Source of the DNA: Fodinicola feengrottensis
Lineage (GTDB): Bacteria > Actinomycetota > Actinomycetes > Mycobacteriales > HKI-0501
Assembly (NCBI RefSeq): GCF_010993775.1
Contig: NZ_WOTO01000017.1
Span: 1 to 64,000, forward strand
DNA length: 64,000 nucleotides
Reading direction: 5' to 3'
The stretch's first letter is position 1; each line of letters opens with the position of its first letter. Below, piece after piece: positions 58,301 through 64,000 of this stretch. The notes under the pieces are model-generated. The model was not told the DNA's origin. It saw only the letters and a list, made by a program, of their open reading frames with translations, and ran no database searches. Position numbers and translations under genes: made by a program.

Positions 58301-61300
58301 GCAACGTCTGGGTTGTCACCACATTCGCCGCACTGTCGCTGAGAGTGTACGAGTAGTGCATATTCGGCACCGATGGGTCATCCGCGGTGACCGCCTTGCC
58401 GGCGATGTTCTTACCTGCCTTGGCGGCTGGATCCCCGGCCGGTGTGCTGGAACCAGCGCGGCCCGGCAGCCACACGTCAGTGGTGCGACCAAGTGGGTCG
58501 TAAGTCGCTCTCGGTACGCAGGCCGCCCTGGTCGGTCATCCCGGTTTCCTTGCCCCAGGCCGGTTCCAGCTCGGTGGTGGTGACCCCACCGTTCGGATCG
58601 GTGGTCACCGCCTTGGTGAGCGGCCCGGCACCAGCAGGCGTGAACGTCGTCGTCGTTTTGTTGTTGAAAGCGTCATCAACCTCGACGGACCGGCCGAGCG
58701 CGTCATATTTCGCGGTGTTTACCGTCTGGTAGGTCGGATTGCCGCTGGAATCGAAGCCGGAGAGCCGGTCGGTCCTGGTCACGTCTCCCTTGGTGGGCGG
58801 GGTGTCAGACGAGGTCGCGTTGTCGTAGAAGGTCTTGGTGTCACTGACAATCTGGCTTTGCGTCGGAGTCTTGTCACACGAAACCGAAGCCACTGTCTGT
58901 CGGGTCGGCTTCTCGGCGATCCCCAGGGTGGCGTTACTCGCGTACTCGTAGCGCGTACAGGTGTCGTCGTTCGGATTGTTGATGATGTCATGGAGGTCAT
59001 TCGACGCGCGGTCAGCACGCCGTTTCCGTCGTACGTGTTGGTCGCCGCGCTCTGCCGGGTGCCGCCAGTGTCCAGGCTCTCCGTCTGGTGGTTTCCGGCC
59101 TGTTGGGTCTGAAACGCGCTCGTCGTCGCCCATGGGCGAACACGGGTCGCGGTCGGCGCGGACACCCACTGGTCGGTGATGGTCTGGTCGAGCATCGCCG
59201 TGCCGTTGAATGTCTGCTGCTCCCGCATCTGGCCGGCCAGCGGTGCCTGGTCAGGAACTTGCCCGCCAGTCGAGTCGGTAATGGAAACCGACTTGTGGGT
59301 GCCGTCCGACTTGAGATCACCGTCCATGCCACGGAAATACCGCGACTCGGTCTTGGTCTGAGTGGCCGGATTGCTGCCCTTCAGCACGATCACATCGTTG
59401 TAACCGCGCCACTGTGCCCAGGTTTTCTGGCCAATGGGGACCAACCCGTCCTCGTCGTCGTGCCGCCACGCCGCCGGACCCGGATATTGCACCTGCGTCA
59501 CAATGGGTGGGTTCCAGAGAACCGGTCGGTCTCCACCACCTGGGTGACCACGTATTTGTGGAACCAGTCCGTTCTTTCGGTGGTCTGTGTCGGCGGCGTC
59601 CACTGCATCGGATAACAGCGTCGGGTGTTCGAGTCCGGCGTTGGAAGGTCGGTCGCGGAACAGTCAGGATCGGAGTAAGTGACGGTCAGGCTGCCACCGG
59701 TGCCGTAGTTCACCGCGTGTACCCGCAGCCAGTTCATCGGCGGCAGGTTGTCATTGTTCGTACCGACCACCCTGTTCGCCATCTGCACCGAGTCGAAATT
59801 CACCTCGGGTGTCTGGATACTGCCGCCCACCAGGCCGGCATTGGTGATCGCTTCCAACCATAAACCGGCCCGAGTGCCGTCACCGGGATCACGGAAGGAA
59901 TGCCGCATCGTCCAGGAATCCACGTCCCCGAACGCCGTTCCTCGCCATACCTGAGTCGTCACCTTGGACAGCATTTTGGTGGTGAAGAAGGTGGGACTGA
60001 ACTTAAGGTCACAGTTGGTCGTACTCGTACACATCTGGTCGAGCGGTGTGTCCGGATAGGTGGTCGGCTGACTGTACGTGCAGGCACTGCCCGGCACGCA
60101 GCGTTCCTCGGTGGTGAACAAAACGCGCGCCACCGCCGGTTGGCTGTAGACCTGGCCGTCCTGCTGGCCGTAGTCGATCTCGGCGACGTTGCCGCCTCGT
60201 ACGTACGAACTGACCGCGGTCGCGGTGTCATTGCGCCCGTAGTTGTTCGTTTCGGTGTCGTAGAAGAAACTCATCGTGTTGCCGTGCGGATCCACGACGT
60301 AGTCCAGATTCCACTTGTACGCCTGCGAGCACGACGAGTCGGCGAACGCCGGCTTGTTGCAGGGTTCACCCGCATTGTTGCCAAAGACCGGCACGGTGAA
60401 CGCTGACTTCGTCTCCCTCTTCTGCGCCGCCGGAATAGCCGGATTATCGTATCCGGGTAGGTGGTTCAGGCCGAAGTAGTACTTCGTGCCGTCCTTGGTG
60501 GTGACAATCCAGTATTCGCCATCGTTGTCACCGTTCGCGGCGCCAGTGGCTCGCTGAATCTTCGTACCATCGTCGTTGGCGAGGTGCCACGACTGGTCCT
60601 TGTCGTCCTGGATCAGCTCGCCGCCCTTGCCATTCAGGGTAAAGGTCGCATTGTCCGTCTTCCAGCACAGGTCGCCGGTAGTTTTGGTGCCGTTGTTGCC
60701 ACCGGTGTCCTGCGAGCAGCTCGCGCATAGCGGCGCTCGATCGATCCGCCCGGCGCGAGCTCGAAACCCTCGCCGACCCACGACGGCTGGTTGTTCGTGG
60801 TGGACGTACGGCCGTCCACCTCGCCCGACGAATAGTCCAGGCCGAACTGCGGCGCCGGCCCGCCAACGCTCGGCGGCACCCCCATGGGGTACGACCAGTT
60901 GAAGTCGCCGGAAGAGCCGCCCACCTGCCAGGTGGCGCTGGGGCTCAGGGCGGTCGAGGTGAAGTCACCAGAGCCACCGGAAGCGGCCGCCTGGACGGCG
61001 TAGGTCGCCGGCGTGGCGCCATCCGCGGTCGCGGCCACGTCCGCGCTCAACACACCGGCTCCGTTGTTCTGGGTGAGCAGTGTCTGCGGCACACAGCCAG
61101 CTGTCGTAGGCGCCTTCTTTCCAGCATCCACCGCGGCTTGGGCCGCTACCGCACAGTCCGGCAGCCGTACCAACCGCAGCCGGCTGGCCCAGTCGCCGCC
61201 GAAGGCATTCCGGAACTGCTGATAGCTGACCTGCAGGTGGACCTGCCCATCCTGCTTCACACCATCACTGCGGCCCACCCGCAGCCACAGGGCGTTTCCC

Positions 61301-61769
61301 TTGCGGCCCAACGACTCCACTCGTACCCGACTGGGGGGCGAGGCGGTCGCTGCCGAGGTGGCGGCGGTGGCGGCCTTCGCCGGTGCACTCACCCACACCG
61401 GCAAAGCGCCGGCCTGGCTCGCCGCGGTGGTCGACTGCGGAACCGCGTTCGCGGACTTGGCCGCTGGCTGAACAGCCGGAGCAACCGTCGCGTCGGCGGT
61501 GGCCGGCGCTGGCCAGCTCACCGTGGGCGCCTTTTTTTCACGTCCAGCGTGGCGCCAGCGTCCACAGGCTGTGGCTTGACGCTTGTTTTGGTGATCGGAA
61601 CAGACTTCTCGTGCTGCGGTTTTGCCACCTGATCTCGCGAACTGCCGAGAAGGCCGGCCACCGCCGCATCCGGTGCGGGCAGGATCAGGGCCGCGGCTGT
61701 GAGCGCGGCGACGCTCGCCTGAACCAAACGGTAAAACCGTCGATGGGTTGTCTTGGGAAATGCGGGCAT
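55308..61769 (-). CDS. Secreted RHS/YD-repeat protein, polymorphic-toxin-like (seven or more frame breaks)
   Basis: About 2150 residues across 6.5 kb. Start ATG 61769 preceded by GGAGGA; signal peptide PKTTHRRFYRLVQASVAALT...AAVAG. The N-terminal third is SpvB/TcdB-like in position, and YD repeats run from about 59.2 kb to 56.2 kb (YDALGRSVEVDDAFNNKTTT, YDQAGRPTVESFVSLGKTQW, YDVRGRKIEDSDPDKGDTKY, WDADGNLTRVANADGRNTDF). The RHS core ends with TDLGARQYDPTLGRFISVDP and AYANNNPVTFTDPSG. A ~280-residue C-terminal region follows: Lys-rich amphipathic helices, a Gly/Ala hydrophobic stretch and the tail NYKWIAPKEIDSFLK. No known nuclease motif seen and no immunity gene downstream. Breaks near 61535, 60720, 59505, 59010, 58500, 57990 and 57480. 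Confidence 0.85.
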
Positions 61770-61883
61770 GGCGGTCCTCCTACCGGCCGACAAGGCACGG
61801 TCGTGAGGGTCGCATTCGGATCGGCCAGGTTCCATTACTTCGATAATCATCGGAGCTTTAGCGCTTAACACCGATCAGCGGCA

Positions 61884-61907
61884 CAGTGGTCAGCGAACTG
61901 TCCACTG
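61884..61907. promoter_or_regulatory. Inverted repeat in the divergent promoter of two secreted repeat proteins
   Basis: CAGTGG (61884-61889) and CCACTG (61902-61907) are inverted arms 12 bases apart in the 192-bp region between the divergent RHS and DNRLRE genes. A shared operator would allow joint control. An A9 run follows at about 61932. Confidence 0.35.
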
Positions 61908-61961
61908 GGAAGAACACCCAGCGAGACAAGTAAAAAAAAACGGCTGAAGTGAGGCGCCCGT

Positions 61962-64000
61962 ATGGCCAAGTATAGCTGGCGTTTAATGACCGGAGTTTTG
62001 GCAATCGTACTCGCCATTCCGGCTACCGGATCACCAACCGCCACTTATTCATCGGTGGGCGCTCATTCCACCGGCAGCTCGACACACAGCACGGCGAGCG
62101 CCCCATTGGCTCCGTCGCACGCTTCGCCGGAGGCGACGGCGATGACAGCCGCGCGAACAACCGGCAAACGCGTGGAGATGACCACGCTGCGTACCGAAAC
62201 AGGCGAGGTGTTCGCCAATCCGGACGGCACGAAGACGCTCGAACAACACGCCGTACCGGTACGGGTACGACGCGGCAGCAGTTGGGTGGCGCCCGACACC
62301 ACGCTGCATAAACTGCCAGACGGAACGATCCGGCCAGCGGCCACCGTCACACCGATTGTCCTTACCGGAGGCGGAAGCACCTCCCTGCTGACCCTCGGCA
62401 ATCCAAACGCGCACATCCAGCTGGGATGGTCGGGCCGCCTTCCCACACCCGTACTGGCCGGCGACACCGCCACCTATCCGAACGTCCTGCCCGGTGTGGA
62501 TCTCCAGGTGCAGGTTTACGCCGACGGCGGCTTCTCGCACCTGTTGGTCGTACGAAATCGGGCCGCCGCGGTAAATCCGGCATTAACCTCGCTTAGCTAT
62601 CCGATGACCGCGACCGGGCTTTCCCTGACCAGAAAACCAGACGGAACGACGATTGCGGCCGACAGTTCCGGCAAGGTCGTGTTCAGCTCAGCCACACCGA
62701 ACATGTGGGACACGCCACCGGCTCCCACCACTGCCGACCAGAAAGCTGCCGCGGCGGCACTCGGCGGGCTGCCGGCCCCTCGGCACGCACCGGTCGCGCT
62801 CACTTTAAGTGGCGGCGGTTTGGTCAAGCAGGCAGTCAAAGCCGGCACGGCCCCTTCGCGAAACTACGCATTCCAAGTGTCACCGGACAAAACCATGCTG
62901 ACCAATCCTGCGGCCCACTTTCCGCTCTATATCGACCCATCACTCAGCGGTGGAATGATCCGCTGGCTGCACGTGAGCAATGGGATGGGGAACCAGTCGG
63001 GCGGAACTACGATCGCAGCGACGGTGGCGCGAAGGTTGGCTATGCATGGGGCTGCTCCAGCTACATCTATCGGTCGATGTTCCAGTTCTCCACCGTGAAC
63101 GGCGCCCAGACCATTGCCGGCAGCCAGATCACCGACGCGAAGATGTTTGTCAACCTCACCTGGAGTCCGACCAGCGGCGCCGCCCCCGGTCGACCTCTTC
63201 CAGCTGCCGGACCTGGATCCCAATGCCGCACTCGACTGGGACAACACCGGCGGCTATTGGGGTTCCTATCTCGACGAGCGGTCCGCGGCCGCGCACAACA
63301 CCACGACTCCGATGTCATTCCTTGGCGACAACCTGAAAAACAGCGTACAAGCGGTGGCGAACAGCCGAGCCACCTCGATCTCGCTGGGGCTGAAGGCGCC
63401 AAATGAGAGCGGCTGCAACAGTGCCAGCGAATCCCAGTGGAAGAAATTCGACCCAGCCTCCGCGGTCATGTCCATCACGTACAACAATCCGCCGCGAGTC
63501 CCGCGCGGACTGAATCTCGTACGGCCGATGCCCTGCGGAACCGCGACAGCACCGACCGCGATTGACACCGCCTCCCCGCAGTTCGCCGCCACCGGAGACG
63601 ATCCCGACGCCGGCGACTCCATTACCACTACGCTGCAGATTCTCAATTCATCAGGAGCCGTTGTCTACCAGGACCACGTGGGTCCGACAGTCAGCGGTGC
63701 GTCATTTTCGTGGGCACCGGTGCCCGCCGCGACCCTCGGCGAAAACACGGTTTATCACTATCACGCCTTTACCACCGACGCCGTGGTCCAAGGACCCTCC
63801 ACTGACGACTGCTATTTTCTCGTCGACTCGGTGAGTCCGAACGTTCCGCAGATCCAATCGACCGACTATCCGAATGGCTCGGCGGTCATTCCGGCCCGTA
63901 CGGTCGGCAAGGTGACCTTCAGTCCGGCCACTGGCGACACCGATGTCGCCGCGTACAACTACGGTTTCTCACGTGACAAGGTGAACGAGCGCGTCAACGC
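61962..64000 (+). CDS. Secreted DNRLRE-type/RHS-associated protein, partial (frame breaks near 62960 and 63185)
   Basis: Runs off the right edge; about 679 residues visible. Signal peptide MAKYSWRLMTGVLAIVLAIP...SPTA. Then a Thr/Ser-rich linker and a domain typical of the N-terminus of actinobacterial YD-repeat proteins (ALEQ-like VRVRRGSSWVAPDTTLHKLP; VLAGDTATYPNVLPGVDLQV; FPLYIDPSLSG). After slips near 62960 and 63185 a DNRLRE-like beta domain follows (YIYRSMFQFSTVNGAQTIAG; ALDWDNTGGYWGSYLDERSA; TSISLGLKAPNESGCNSASE) and fibronectin-like segments (NPPRVPRGLNLVRPMPCGTA; PQFAATGDDPDAGDSITTTL). A C-terminal YD-repeat and toxin part is expected beyond the window. GTGAGG precedes the ATG. Confidence 0.72.

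Overview
The window is chromosomal DNA from a high-GC Gram-positive bacterium (Actinomycetota). The signs are strong G/C third-position bias, frequent GTG/TTG starts, many 1-8 bp stop/start overlaps, actinobacterial-type ARG, LexA and IdeR/DmdR-like boxes, and a typical set of families (S9 peptidase, AarF/ABC1 kinase, efeUOB, DUF2625, secreted YD-repeat proteins). I do not assign a genus. No prophage, transposase, integrase or CRISPR array was seen.

More than half of the recognisable genes change reading frame at least once. The breaks often fall in homopolymers (C4 near 6010, C7 near 17235, G7 near 37395, A10 near 51550, T8 near 61535), and the protein family resumes in the next frame. The simplest reading is residual indel error in the assembly rather than mass gene decay. 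I annotate such loci as single genes and give the approximate break points.

Layout. 1-4704 (minus): a four-gene overlapping cassette of leucine-rich-repeat protein, ankyrin protein, MoxR AAA+ ATPase and vWA-associated metallopeptidase. It is flanked by an odd tRNA-like gene and a stand-alone degenerate GyrB-type ATPase domain. 5.6-14 kb: tautomerase, argG with an ARG box, azlCD with a divergent Lrp regulator, CorA, and an S9 peptidase with a perfect LexA-type box. 13.4-20.4 kb: TetR regulator, methyltransferase, a PEP-utilising (rifampicin phosphotransferase-like) enzyme, a 3-ketosphinganine reductase-like SDR, a solute-binding protein without signal peptide, and a MetE/UROD-fold protein. 20.4-25.3 kb (plus): a FadR-type regulator followed by creatininase, an amino-acid-type ABC transporter and an esterase. 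The promoter of this unit lies inside an 11-bp perfect inverted repeat whose right arm covers the Shine-Dalgarno sequence.

25.3-34 kb (minus): six overlapping genes for secreted pectin/rhamnogalacturonan side-chain enzymes (GH105, lyase, GH28, GH29, GH27, PQQ-type sugar dehydrogenase). 34.4-48.8 kb: mixed housekeeping and transport genes (MFS, PAP2, EamA with LysR, pentapeptide protein, MFS with MerR, UDG-like, uppP, AarF kinase, CPA2 antiporter, small secreted peptide, trpC, HAD). 48.8-54.3 kb (minus): a two-component system upstream of an iron-box-controlled efe locus in which EfeU and EfeO are fused in one reading frame, followed by efeB. 54.5-64 kb: a COG4705 membrane protein, a bidirectional terminator, a 6.5-kb secreted RHS/YD-repeat protein and a divergent, truncated DNRLRE-type secreted protein.
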